From: an uncultured Desulfobacterium sp.
GTDB lineage: Bacteria; Desulfobacterota; DSM-4660; Desulfatiglandales; Desulfatiglandaceae
NCBI GenBank assembly: GCA_900258555.1
Contig: LT984854.1
Span: forward strand, 391,156 to 455,155
Length of the DNA stretch: 64,000 nucleotides
Direction of reading: 5' to 3'
This document shows, one piece after another, positions 38,679 through 47,084 of this stretch. Below the pieces are notes generated by a model. That model worked only from the letters and a program-made list of their open reading frames with translations. It was not told where the DNA came from and made no database searches. Numbering within the stretch: the stretch's first letter is position 1; each line of letters starts with the position of its first letter. The position numbers and the translations under genes are program-made.

Positions 38679-40022
38679 ATGGGACTAACTGGAATTCAGA
38701 TTTTTAAGTTGTTGCCCAAGACAAACTGTACGGAGTGTGGGGTCCCGACATGTCTGGCCTTTGCCATGAACCTGGCGGCAGGCAAGGCGGAGTTGGATTC
38801 GTGCCCCTACGTTTCTGATGAGGCAAAGGAACAGCTTGCTGAGGCCTCTGCTCCGCCGATCAGGCCTATCGCCATCGGCGCAGGTGTCAGGGCATTTAAG
38901 GTCGGCGGTGAAACCGTGATGTTCAGGCACGAAAAGACCTTTTATAATCCCACTGCACTGGCGGCGATGGTCTCTTCAGACATTGCCGCTGACGCCCTGG
39001 ACAAGAAACTGAAGGAATGGAATGCCCTTCAGTATGAAAGGGTGGGTTTGAACCTGTGCCCTCAACTGGTTGCAGTAAAAGACGCCAACGGTGATGCCGC
39101 AGCCTTTGCAGCCACAGCCAAGAAGATTGCCAAGGAAAGTGAATTCGCCGTGATACTGATGAGCGACAAGGTGGATGTAATGAAGGCAGGAGTTGAGGCC
39201 AGTGCATTCAAAAAACCGCTGATTTATGCGGCAACCAGCGATAATGCCGATGCAATGGGCGCCCTTGCAAAGGACAACGGGCTTCCTTTGGCCATAAAGG
39301 CGACCAACATTGACGGACTCATTGCCCTCAGTGATAAGCTCACCGGCATGGGCCTTAAGGACCTGGTGCTCGATTCAGGCGCAAGGGAGATGAAACAGCT
39401 CTTTGCAGACCAGGTGGCTATAAGGCGTGCGGCCTTAAAGGCAGGCAATCGTTCCCTGGGATTTCCCACAATCACATTTCCCTGTGAGATGGCCTCCAAT
39501 CTGGACATGGAGACCGCCATTGCCGCCATGCTTGTTGCAAAATATGCAGGGATCGTGGTCCTTTCGGATTTCAAGGGTGAGAGCGTATTCCCATTGATGC
39601 TCGAAAGGTTGAATATCTACACAGACCCGCAGCGGCCGATGACAGTTACACAGGGTATTTACGAGATCGGCTCGCCCAATGAGAATTCTCCGGTTCTGAT
39701 AACCACCAACTTCTCACTGACCTACTTTATTGTAAGCGGTGAGATAGAAGGAAGCAGGGTGCCGAGTTGGCTCCTGATTATGGACACAGAGGGGCTTTCC
39801 GTTATGACTGCCTGGGCAGCGGGAAAGTTTGCCGGTGATGCGGTAGGCGCGTTTGTTAAGAAGAGCGGGATCGCAGACAAGGTCGCTCACAAGAAGATCA
39901 TTATCCCCGGCTATGCAGCCTCTATCAGCGGTGAAATGGAAGAGGAACTTCCCGGATGGGAGATCATTATCGGTCCAAGGGATGCCTCCCTTATTCCCAA
40001 GTTTCTCAAGGACATGGTTTAA
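38679..40022 (+). CDS. acsC: CODH/ACS corrinoid iron-sulfur protein gamma (large) subunit
   Basis: This 447-residue protein carries the [4Fe-4S] cluster and cobamide that take the methyl group from methyl-tetrahydrofolate. The N-terminal cluster motif (CTECGVPTC, with a later Cys in LDSCPYVS) lies at residues 17-45. The TIM-barrel middle and the corrinoid-binding C terminus (IIPGYAASISGEMEEELPGW) are complete. The stop codon TAA is at the exact boundary of the inserted IS200-like element, so the protein is intact but its 3-prime context is altered. Confidence 0.95.
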   Translation: MGLTGIQIFKLLPKTNCTECGVPTCLAFAMNLAAGKAELDSCPYVSDEAKEQLAEASAPPIRPIAIGAGVRAFKVGGETVMFRHEKTFYNPTALAAMVSSDIAADALDKKLKEWNALQYERVGLNLCPQLVAVKDANGDAAAFAATAKKIAKESEFAVILMSDKVDVMKAGVEASAFKKPLIYAATSDNADAMGALAKDNGLPLAIKATNIDGLIALSDKLTGMGLKDLVLDSGAREMKQLFADQVAIRRAALKAGNRSLGFPTITFPCEMASNLDMETAIAAMLVAKYAGIVVLSDFKGESVFPLMLERLNIYTDPQRPMTVTQGIYEIGSPNENSPVLITTNFSLTYFIVSGEIEGSRVPSWLLIMDTEGLSVMTAWAAGKFAGDAVGAFVKKSGIADKVAHKKIIIPGYAASISGEMEEELPGWEIIIGPRDASLIPKFLKDMV

Positions 40023-40330
40023 TGTCCCTTTCAGGGATGGTTGAAATCCCTCGCCTTTAGGCGAAGAAAAGTTAATACATGTCGCTATGCGACGTTATCA
40101 ACTGGGTGCCCATACCAAAACAGACCTCAAAGTCCACCAAATCTGGCTTCACAAATATCTGAAGCGCGGAATGGCTGGTGCGGTGGCGATACGGACTCGT
40201 GATGTTTTGCACGGACGAAATGATCCAGCAATATTTTCAAAAGCAAGAAGGGGAGCCGATTCCTGATGATAGTCGATTTGAAATCGACCCCTCATAAAAC
40301 CCCTCGACTTATAGTCGAGGGTGGTTTAGT
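40020..40330 (+). mobile_element. Non-autonomous IS200/IS605-like element between acsC and acsE
   Basis: This element of about 310 bases begins with nested hairpins and ends with a strong hairpin (CCCTCGACT / AGTCGAGGG, 40301-40321) followed by T-rich DNA. That is the end structure expected of single-strand transposons of this group. Its first 160 bases equal, in inverted orientation, positions 1-160. It carries only the two ends of a transposase gene, so it must move with help from a complete element elsewhere. It sits inside the acs operon, where its terminal hairpin could reduce read-through into acsE. Confidence 0.8.
40087..40297 (+). pseudogene. Remnant of IS200-type transposase (TnpA), internally deleted
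   Basis: The start encodes MRRYQLGAHTKTDLKVHQIW and about 20 more residues, like the N terminus of Y1 transposases (HTKTDLKVHxxW). Near 40205-40215 the frame changes. From 40220 another frame encodes MIQQYFQKQEGEPIPDDSRF, the usual TnpA C terminus, up to the stop at 40295. The middle, including the catalytic HUH and Tyr region, is missing. The first frame alone gives a 59-residue peptide ending at 40266. Confidence 0.75.
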
Positions 40331-40372
40331 TTTTTTACAAACTGATCAACCCATACAATATGGAGCGTAACC

Positions 40373-41257
40373 ATGCTATTGATAGGTGAAAATTTAAATG
40401 TAATAAACAGGGTCATCGGAAAGGCCTTTAAGGAAAAGGACCCTGGGCCCATTGCCGAAGAGGCAAAGAGGCAGAAGGAAAAGGCTGTGGACTGGATAGA
40501 CATAAACCTGGGACCGGCCAAAAAGGGCGGCCCTGAGCTGATGGAATTCGTTGTAAAGACGGTCCAGGAGGCCATAGGAGATTCTCCTCCCCTTTGCCTT
40601 GACACCTCCAACATCGAGGCCATGGAGGCAGGGCTGGCAGCCCACAAGGGAACGGCCATTATCAACTCGATCATGGCGCGACCCGAGCGATATGAGAAGA
40701 TGATACCCCTGGCGGTCAAGTATAACGCAAACATGATTGCCCTAATGTGGGGTCCGGAGGGCCTGCCCAGGGACGAGAACGAGAGAGGCGCCCTGGCCGC
40801 AGAGCTTTTGTATGCGGCAAACGAGGCAGGTGTCCCCAATGAGAATATCTTTGTAGACGGGATCGTAACGCCGGTAAATATCCAGCAGCAGCAATTGATG
40901 AGCCTCCTGGCCTTTCAGGAGATGCTTCAGGACATGTTCCCGGGTGTAAAATCCACCTGCGGGCTCTCCAACATATCCAATGGGCCGCCTGAGCACTTAA
41001 GGTCCATACTCAATACCACATACATGGTTATGCTGGAGAGAAAGGGCATGTATTCCTGCATTGCAGACGCCTATGATGATGAGCTGGCTGCAGTGGCCAG
41101 GGGTAAGAGGCCTGACATTGTCAGCCTTATCCACAACATCATGGACGGACAAGATATTGACATGGGAGGACTGTCCAAGGAATTGCAAGGTTATGCAAAG
41201 ACTGCAAGGGTGATCCTCGGCCATTCGCTTTATTCTGATTCATGGCTCGATCTGTAG
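40373..41257 (+). CDS. acsE: Methyltetrahydrofolate:corrinoid/iron-sulfur protein methyltransferase
   Basis: This 294-residue TIM-barrel enzyme passes the methyl group of methyl-tetrahydrofolate to the AcsCD corrinoid protein, joining the two branches of the Wood-Ljungdahl pathway. Family features are LIGENLNVINR at the start, WIDINLGPAKKGG, LDTSNIEAMEAGL, and CGLSNISNGPP with the Asn/Ser that hold the pterin. It belongs with the acs operon but is separated from acsC by the inserted element. A GGAG site precedes the ATG, and an intrinsic terminator follows. Confidence 0.93.
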   Translation: MLLIGENLNVINRVIGKAFKEKDPGPIAEEAKRQKEKAVDWIDINLGPAKKGGPELMEFVVKTVQEAIGDSPPLCLDTSNIEAMEAGLAAHKGTAIINSIMARPERYEKMIPLAVKYNANMIALMWGPEGLPRDENERGALAAELLYAANEAGVPNENIFVDGIVTPVNIQQQQLMSLLAFQEMLQDMFPGVKSTCGLSNISNGPPEHLRSILNTTYMVMLERKGMYSCIADAYDDELAAVARGKRPDIVSLIHNIMDGQDIDMGGLSKELQGYAKTARVILGHSLYSDSWLDL

Positions 41258-41298
41258 ATTGGCGGGTTGATCCGAAGAGCATGGCTTAAAACAGACAC

Positions 41299-41345
41299 AA
41301 AAGGCCTTCCCACAAAGGACAAAAGCTGTGGGGAGGCCTTTTTTT
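41299..41345 (+). terminator. Intrinsic terminator after acsE
   Basis: AAAGGCCTTCCCACA and TGTGGGGAGGCCTTT pair around a 12-base loop and run straight into TTTTTTT. This is a classic rho-independent terminator and marks the end of the CODH/ACS transcript. Confidence 0.9.
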
Positions 41346-41384
41346 GGCAGTAGGCTTCAATATAAAAAGGTTGCGGAGGGCCAG

Positions 41385-41630
41385 ATGCCTATCTATGAGT
41401 TTGAATGTCTTGACTGCGGAAAAACCACGGAGATATTGATTGCCAGCAGTGAAATCGGGCTTGTGGTCTGTGGCTCCTGCGGAGGAAGGAACCTTAAAAA
41501 GCTGTTGTCGGCCCATGCAGCGGTCAGCTCTAACAGGGGATTCCCGGAAAGCGCCGCCGACAGGTGCTGCGGTGCTCAAGGGCCACCCTCCACATGCTCG
41601 GGGCCGGGTAGTTGCTGCGGCAGGAGCTGA
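41385..41630 (+). CDS. FmdB-like zinc-ribbon protein
   Basis: This 81-residue protein starts MPIYEFECLDCGKTTEIL, the FmdB/CxxC zinc-ribbon pattern, with a second CGSCGG pair near residue 30. The C-terminal half is Ser/Gly/Cys-rich and ends SCCGRS. The ATG at 41385 with the preceding GGAGG gives the family start. It lies after the acsE terminator and so is probably expressed separately. Members are often called regulatory proteins, but a specific role is not known. Confidence 0.8.
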   Translation: MPIYEFECLDCGKTTEILIASSEIGLVVCGSCGGRNLKKLLSAHAAVSSNRGFPESAADRCCGAQGPPSTCSGPGSCCGRS

Positions 41631-41669
41631 AGGCGGCCCATAGATACTGTATAATAATTTGTATGCGTC

Positions 41670-42317
41670 TTACTCGACCATGTTAATCGCATAGAGGTAT
41701 TCAGAACCCTTCTTTATCTTTGCAACCCTGAAATCGGTCTCCTTTGTGCTTGTTTTACCTTCGGCTTCCACAGTTCCTTTGAGTGTATAAACTCCCTCGG
41801 GCAGGTTTGCAGGAAAAGTGACCTCCTGTTCTGTTATATAGGTGCCGGAGTTACGTTTCTTTACTGCAGGTCCGATTTCTTTAAGCGATTTGCCGGAACT
41901 CTTTATTTCTCGTATTTCGGTAACAGGTATTGCCTTCTCGGCGTCAGGCGACAATATTGCGTAATTAATAACCAGCCTGGATGCCTCGCCAGGCCTGATC
42001 TCCGCCGGTTCCATGGCAACTTCTTCTATGTTTACCACTGTGCCTTCTTCCGGTTGGTAGTCATATACGGTTGCAGTCTCCTCTGCGCTTTTTTGCTTTT
42101 TGTCAATGTAATGGCCTATTACTGCGCCTGCAATCGCCCCCACAGCAGCCCCTATCAAGGCCCCTTCCGCCGGGTGGTCTTTACTGACAAGCCCCCCGAC
42201 CACGGCGCCCACGCCTGCTCCGACGATGGCACCCTTTTCCGTGGCACCCATATTTGCGCAGCCGGAGGTGAAACAAATAAATGAAACAGTCAACAAGGTA
42301 GCGATGATTTTTTTCAC
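41670..42317 (-). CDS. Glycine-zipper outer-membrane lipoprotein
   Basis: This 215-residue protein has a lipoprotein signal (lipobox FTSGC, Cys near residue 20). A glycine-zipper membrane segment follows, with GAxxGAxxG spacing at about 30-70 (AIVGAGVGAVVGGLV and ALIGAAVGAIAGAVIG). The C-terminal half is a beta-rich domain without recognised family. Translation starts at GTG inside the stop of the upstream kinase gene (GTGA overlap) with GGAGG before it, so the two products are coupled and may act together at the envelope. Confidence 0.75.
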   Translation of the reverse strand: MKKIIATLLTVSFICFTSGCANMGATEKGAIVGAGVGAVVGGLVSKDHPAEGALIGAAVGAIAGAVIGHYIDKKQKSAEETATVYDYQPEEGTVVNIEEVAMEPAEIRPGEASRLVINYAILSPDAEKAIPVTEIREIKSSGKSLKEIGPAVKKRNSGTYITEQEVTFPANLPEGVYTLKGTVEAEGKTSTKETDFRVAKIKKGSEYLYAINMVE

Positions 42318-43900
42318 GGTTCCTCCTTTTTACGGTCTGTCAAGGGTTTGATGATCCATTCGCCGTTCTTGGGAATTGGCTTCAATTCGGCATGAATCGG
42401 ATATACATCTTCTTTATCCAGCGTAACCTGGGTATTCCATGTCTGATAATCAGAAAGCTTCAATGTAATCTTGTATGTTCCAGGTGAAAGCTTGATAGTT
42501 GCGGGCGTCTTTCCTTTAGTCTTGTCATCAACGATAATATCAGCACCTAGGGGGGTGCTGAGGACTTTCAGACATGCCCTTTTAACCGCCGGTTTTAAGG
42601 CAACAGATTCCCTTGCGGGTTTTACCGGCACAGGCGCCTGTTTTTCAGGTAAAGCTGCCTGTTGATTAGCCCTGTCTTCCCCTGTTGGTTGCTCTTCTGA
42701 CTTACCGCCCATTTCAACCTGTTTTTCTTCGTCCGCCTTTACCGTATCCTCAGGGGCTTCAACAGGGGGTGTCGTCGTGATTGCAACAGGGGGCTCAGGC
42801 TGAGGGGTTGCCACCTCTTCAACCGTCTCCTGTTTTGGTGTTTCTTCAGGTGTCTTTTCCATCTCCTTAGGGACTTCAGCCGGGGGAATAGATGTGATTG
42901 GTCCCGGGGCCTCAGCCTGTGGTGTTATGGCCACTGGAGGCGATTGTTCTTTGGGCATCCTGCCTTGATACTCAAAAAAATAGTAATACGCGCCTCCTCC
43001 GATCACAATGACAAGGGCCGCGAGGAGAAGCGCCGCATATTTTTGAGGCTTTTTCCCCGAAGATGGCTTTACGACGGATTCACCTTCGACCTTTAGGCAA
43101 TTGGTAAGGGCAGCAGACAATTCCATCCCGGTCTGAAAGCGCTCCTCCGGTGACTTGTTCAGGCATTTCATCACGACTTGTGAAAGCCCCTTCGGGATCA
43201 GATCTGTTTCAAATGCAGGTTCACCGGGTGAATGATGAATGATTTCATTAAAGACAGTGGCTATATTTTTACCCTCTCCGCCGAATGGCCTCTTACCAGA
43301 GGCCAATTCATAAAGCACAACACCCAGGGAGAAGATGTCGGTTCTGCCGTCCACTGGTTTACCCAGCACCTGCTCGGGCGACATATACGCGGGGGTGCCC
43401 ATGATCTCGCCCTCAAGTGTCAACAGGGTTGAAGACGAATCTTCCATGTGGGCGATGCCAAAGTCGGTGATCTTTATCTGTCCATTGGGTTGAAGGATGA
43501 TATTGCTGGGTTTTATGTCCCTGTGGACCACTCCCTTTTGATGGGCGTAATCAAGCACCTGGGCGGCCTGTATGCCCAATTGTATTGCCTGTTCGAGAGG
43601 AAATCTCTTTTGCCGGATAACCTGATTAAGGGGCTCTCCCTCGACAAATTCCATCGCAATATATACATCTTCCCGATCCTGCCCGATATCATAAACCGTT
43701 ACGATATTGGGGTGGGAAAACCTGCCGATCACTCTGGCCTCTTTTAGGAATCTCTTTACGAATGATTCTCCTTCCACCCTGTCGCGGCGCAGGACCTTTA
43801 GGGCGACTAGACGGTCAATCTGGGGGTCATGGGCCTGATAGACCACCCCCATAGAACCCTTGCCCACCTCTTTAACGATCCTGTACCGGCCAAGATTCAT
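42314..43900 (-). CDS. Membrane Ser/Thr protein kinase with extracytoplasmic PEGA domain
   Basis: This 528-residue Hanks-type kinase has its catalytic domain at 1-265, with GKGSMGVVYQAHD, the VAxK lysine in LVALKVLRRD, VVHRDIKPSN, and DFG in ITDFGIAHM. One membrane helix (about 288-309) leads to a long Pro/Glu-rich linker and a PEGA-like domain (about 445-510, TPLGADIIVDD...KLSPGTYKITL). The layout implies sensing outside and phosphorylation inside. It is followed with overlap by a glycine-zipper lipoprotein and preceded by a secreted protein gene. Substrates are unknown. Confidence 0.9.
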   Translation of the reverse strand: MNLGRYRIVKEVGKGSMGVVYQAHDPQIDRLVALKVLRRDRVEGESFVKRFLKEARVIGRFSHPNIVTVYDIGQDREDVYIAMEFVEGEPLNQVIRQKRFPLEQAIQLGIQAAQVLDYAHQKGVVHRDIKPSNIILQPNGQIKITDFGIAHMEDSSSTLLTLEGEIMGTPAYMSPEQVLGKPVDGRTDIFSLGVVLYELASGKRPFGGEGKNIATVFNEIIHHSPGEPAFETDLIPKGLSQVVMKCLNKSPEERFQTGMELSAALTNCLKVEGESVVKPSSGKKPQKYAALLLAALVIVIGGGAYYYFFEYQGRMPKEQSPPVAITPQAEAPGPITSIPPAEVPKEMEKTPEETPKQETVEEVATPQPEPPVAITTTPPVEAPEDTVKADEEKQVEMGGKSEEQPTGEDRANQQAALPEKQAPVPVKPARESVALKPAVKRACLKVLSTPLGADIIVDDKTKGKTPATIKLSPGTYKITLKLSDYQTWNTQVTLDKEDVYPIHAELKPIPKNGEWIIKPLTDRKKEEP

Positions 43901-43906
43901 GATGGT

Positions 43907-44575
43907 CTATTTTCCCTTAGGCATCATCCCTTCAGGAAATCCTTTCGGCATCTGGGGCATTTCAAATTTTTGGGGCGTCTCGGAAATCTCGGTCTTTGCC
44001 CCTGTCCCATGACCGATCAACACCATTTCCTGTGTTTTTGATTTTGACTTGATCAGGCCGTAAGGGGGGACATCTTTGTTTATCCATACATCAACTAGAT
44101 CCTGCCCGTTTTTATATTGCAGGTGCTGGGCCGTAAATGTCCCTGCCGGGACTGTAATGGTTTCTGTCCCCTTGTCAACAGCCGCAGGCTGTTGTCCTGC
44201 CGCCTCTCTTTTGGGAAGCTGCTGCCCCATCGCAGCAGGCATCTCCATGGCTGGTTCATCACCGGTTTTTACGATCATCTTTTTGACATTATTTTGCGCC
44301 TTTGGGTCTCCTGATATCAGCATCTTGGTTATTGTTCGGCCTTCGCCCTTGGTCTCTGTAACCATTTCATACCAATATGAGACATCCTCTTTTCCCACAA
44401 TGGCGATCTTCATTTTTGAGGGGTTTGCCCCAGTAATCTGATATTCGGACCAGCTGCCCATAACCGGCTTGAAATCACCGTAGAAATCAGGCCCGGCATT
44501 GCCGAACTGGGCACGGGAAACGGCAAAACAAGACAACACCAGTATAGTAACCAACAAGAAGATGATCCTTTTCAT
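43907..44575 (-). CDS. Exported protein of unknown function, first gene of the kinase group
   Basis: This 222-residue protein has a clean signal peptide (KRIIFLLVTILVLSCFAVSRA). The mature part is probably beta-rich periplasmic, with GSWSEYQI and VPAGTFTAQHLQY, patterns seen in lipid-binding-like or DUF3108-type exported proteins, then a Met/Pro/Lys-rich tail. It ends 6 bases before the Ser/Thr kinase gene in the same direction, so the three leftward genes form an operon. Function is not recognised. Confidence 0.65.
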   Translation of the reverse strand: MKRIIFLLVTILVLSCFAVSRAQFGNAGPDFYGDFKPVMGSWSEYQITGANPSKMKIAIVGKEDVSYWYEMVTETKGEGRTITKMLISGDPKAQNNVKKMIVKTGDEPAMEMPAAMGQQLPKREAAGQQPAAVDKGTETITVPAGTFTAQHLQYKNGQDLVDVWINKDVPPYGLIKSKSKTQEMVLIGHGTGAKTEISETPQKFEMPQMPKGFPEGMMPKGK

Positions 44576-44886
44576 AATTCGCTCCTTTTAAGAGGTTTCT
44601 CCGTCATTGCGATAAGTTATGTTGAGCTATCAGCTTTTGGCCATTAACTGTTAGCTGAATGAATGTAATGTTTTGAAATTGCCTGTCTATTGCAAATACT
44701 AGTCAGATGACGGCTTTTTATCAAGGACAATTTGCGGCGGGAAAGTGGTTAAAAAGAACTTTTGACTGTGAGGAAAAAAACCTGATAATTGGCTCTACTA
44801 ATTTGAGATCTTAGCCGGTGCAGGATAATGGCCTATTCGCCTAAAGCTTTGTCAGCACCAAGTTGATAAAAATGGGAGAAGAAATA
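44576..44886. repeat. Divergent intergenic region with partial copy of the dispersed ~155-bp element
   Basis: This gap of about 310 bases lies between divergent genes. Positions about 44628-44690 (GGCCATTAACTGTTAGCT, then a GAATGTAATGTTTTGAAA stretch) resemble one half of the dispersed element seen at 565-722, with more mismatches. The other half is missing. A weak TTGACT near 44760 could be a -35 for the rightward gene. No coding region is visible. Confidence 0.45.
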
Positions 44887-45345
44887 ATGCAGAATTCTAA
44901 TAACAAAAAAGAACTATCCGCACATCGCCAGATATGGAAGGCATTCATGTTTATGTTAACTTGTTTCATGTTGTTAACAATTGTAAATGAACTTTGGGAC
45001 CTGCCCCACTATCTGTTTTTTGATGAACCTACTTCATTTTCCCAACGCAAGGGTGAAGTGATATTTGAATTAGTTATTTATATTAGTGTAATTTGGTTTT
45101 CCTATTATTTCTTTCAAAAAAAGCTGAAGGCACAAATTAAGATACTCGAAGGATTTATTCCAATATGTGCCAATTGTAAAAAAATAAGACAAGATATTGA
45201 TTGGAAAACATTGGAAGAATATATAACGGAAAATTCTCTCGCGCATTTTACACATTCCATATGTCCTGAATGTATAAAAAGTCTTTATCCTGAAATTGCT
45301 GATAAACTGTCCGCGATAAGTAATCCGAAGGGCAAAAATCCATAG
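44887..45345 (+). CDS. Two-helix membrane protein with CxxC...HSICPEC module
   Basis: This protein of about 152 residues has two membrane helices (near residues 20-40 and 60-85). A cytoplasmic module follows with FIPICANCKKIRQDIDWKTL and, 20 residues later, LAHFTHSICPEC. This Cys/His module is commonly found at the C terminus of sensor histidine kinases and response regulators, where it probably binds a metal. Here it stands alone behind a membrane anchor. The ATG at 44887 is preferred because GGGAG lies 9 bases upstream. DNA is more AT-rich than the neighbours. Confidence 0.65.
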   Translation: MQNSNNKKELSAHRQIWKAFMFMLTCFMLLTIVNELWDLPHYLFFDEPTSFSQRKGEVIFELVIYISVIWFSYYFFQKKLKAQIKILEGFIPICANCKKIRQDIDWKTLEEYITENSLAHFTHSICPECIKSLYPEIADKLSAISNPKGKNP

Positions 45346-45355
45346 CAGGTGAACC

Positions 45356-46420
45356 ATGAAATCTAATATTCAAATGCCGCTGTCATCTATCCTTGCAAAA
45401 CAACCAATAGAGGCCTCTGCGCCTTGCCGCGTTGACTCGGGAGGCACATGGGACATCAAGGCCATGTCGCTTCCTTTAGAGGCGGAAAGGCCCACCACCG
45501 TCAATGTCGCCCTTAACCTCAGGACACATGTGGCTCTGTCCCCTTACAAAGAGGGCTGGGTGAAGATCTCTTCAGATGGCTTCAGAAAGACAGAGGAGTG
45601 TTACAGGGATCGTCTTTTTTTCGACTCGATATTTGGGTTATTTTTTGCGGCTATTTCCCATTTTGGGTTTCACGGTCTTAAGGTCAATATCCGTTCAGAG
45701 TCTCCGGTTAAATCTGCACTGGGCGGATCGAGTACGGCACTTGTAGCTCTTCTCCAGGCCCTCAACAAGGCATCGGCACTTGTTGGTGGAAGGAGGCTAT
45801 CCAAAAAGGATCTTCTGCACCTGGGCTATCACCTTGAAGATGGGATAGCAGGCGGCAACTGCGGTCTTCAGGACCAGGCCGCGGCCGTATACGGGGGTGT
45901 TAATCAGTGGCTGTGGCAATATGGTGACAGAGCCGGTGCATTTAAAAGGGTTCCTTTGCTCGACCGAAAGGGACAAAAGGCCCTCTCCGACTGCATACTG
46001 GTAGCCTATAGCGGGACAAGTCACGTGTCATCGCGGATCAATCGAAATTGGATAACTCAATTTCTATCCGGAAAGACGAGACAGGGCTGGATCAGGGTAA
46101 ATAAGATAATTCACGAGCTGGCCGCAGCAGTAAAAGATCAGAATTGGACACGGGCCGCAGGGCTTGTGCAGGAGGAGATGGCCATCAGGAAAAAGATTAC
46201 CCCCGAGGCCTTGGTCCCGGTCACATTAAGGCTGATAAGGGAAGCGGAAAGACAGGGCTGTGGCGCCAGGTTCGCAGGGGCGGGTGCAGGAGGCTCCCTG
46301 TGGGCAATCGGCGACAAAAAAGATATCCAGAGGTTGAGGGAAAGATGGGCCTATAGCCTGTCAACTGTAAAGGGCGCAAGGCTCCTGGATTGTCAGGTGG
46401 ACCCTGTCGGCATCAGGTAA
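45356..46420 (+). CDS. GHMP-family small-molecule kinase
   Basis: This 354-residue kinase carries the GHMP phosphate loop as SALGGSSTALVALLQALN near residue 120 and the C-terminal GAGAGGSLWAIG motif. The substrate loop near the start, APCRVDSGGTWDIKAM, resembles the sugar-kinase branch (galactokinase, heptose or fucose kinase-like). It probably phosphorylates a sugar for nucleotide-sugar or envelope synthesis, but the substrate cannot be set. It starts 10 bases after the preceding gene and may be co-transcribed. Confidence 0.82.
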   Translation: MKSNIQMPLSSILAKQPIEASAPCRVDSGGTWDIKAMSLPLEAERPTTVNVALNLRTHVALSPYKEGWVKISSDGFRKTEECYRDRLFFDSIFGLFFAAISHFGFHGLKVNIRSESPVKSALGGSSTALVALLQALNKASALVGGRRLSKKDLLHLGYHLEDGIAGGNCGLQDQAAAVYGGVNQWLWQYGDRAGAFKRVPLLDRKGQKALSDCILVAYSGTSHVSSRINRNWITQFLSGKTRQGWIRVNKIIHELAAAVKDQNWTRAAGLVQEEMAIRKKITPEALVPVTLRLIREAERQGCGARFAGAGAGGSLWAIGDKKDIQRLRERWAYSLSTVKGARLLDCQVDPVGIR

Positions 46421-46427
46421 GAGAGGA

Positions 46428-47060
46428 TTAAATTTTCCCCGCCTGGCCAAGGGCTTCCATGAACACCCTGTAAAAATTCTCATTGTCCGATATGGCGTTT
46501 TTTAGAATGCCGCCCAGTTTGTCCATGTCTCTGCGGTTGATGACCAGGTTGGCGCTCATGGCAAAGGCCATCATCTGATCCATGGTGGTAAAATGATCTG
46601 CCACGAGGACGACAAACATCTGCCTTCGCACTGACATGGAGATATGATTGATGTACTGACGGACTGGGTTTTGGTCCAGTTCGATGCCGTCAAAGTGGTC
46701 AGACAATAGAACCAGGTCAAGCTTATTGAACCTCATCTTGCTGATGGCCTGACTGGTGCTTTCCGCCATGATGCATTTATATCCGATATCATCAAGGGAT
46801 CGCCCTGTCTTTTCCTTATTTTCAGTGCTATTTTCAGCCACCAGGGCCAACTTTGTCCCTTCCTCGTAAGACTCCATTGGGCTGGGCTCAGGTGCAGGAG
46901 GCGGGGCCTGGGGAGGTTCAGGGCTGTTTAAAGCAGCAGGCGCTTCAATCGTCAGTTTCTCCTTACACTTTGGACAGGTAATGGCTATTCGCTGACCTGA
47001 CGGGATTTTTTCGTCAGGGATATTGAGTCTTGCATTACACTTATCGCATGTTATTTCCAT
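46428..47060 (-). CDS. Zinc-ribbon (MJ0042-type) protein with receiver-like domain
   Basis: This 210-residue protein begins with a zinc ribbon (ITCDKCNARLNIPDEKI, then ITCPKCKEKL), typical of the MJ0042 family. A Pro-rich linker follows. The C-terminal part (about 70-210) has the alternating beta-alpha pattern of a receiver domain (KLALVAENSTE, LDLVLLSDHF) without a clear phosphorylation-site Asp set. It lies directly downstream of the two PilT genes in the same direction, suggesting a link with pilus retraction or motility. Confidence 0.7.
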   Translation of the reverse strand: MEITCDKCNARLNIPDEKIPSGQRIAITCPKCKEKLTIEAPAALNSPEPPQAPPPAPEPSPMESYEEGTKLALVAENSTENKEKTGRSLDDIGYKCIMAESTSQAISKMRFNKLDLVLLSDHFDGIELDQNPVRQYINHISMSVRRQMFVVLVADHFTTMDQMMAFAMSANLVINRRDMDKLGGILKNAISDNENFYRVFMEALGQAGKI

Positions 47061-47084
47061 GTCTTGGTCCTCAAAAACGCGGGT

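Noticed and set aside
40087-40266. Functional small IS200 transposase
   Set aside because: The middle and catalytic part are missing and the C-terminal part is in another frame; it is a non-autonomous remnant.
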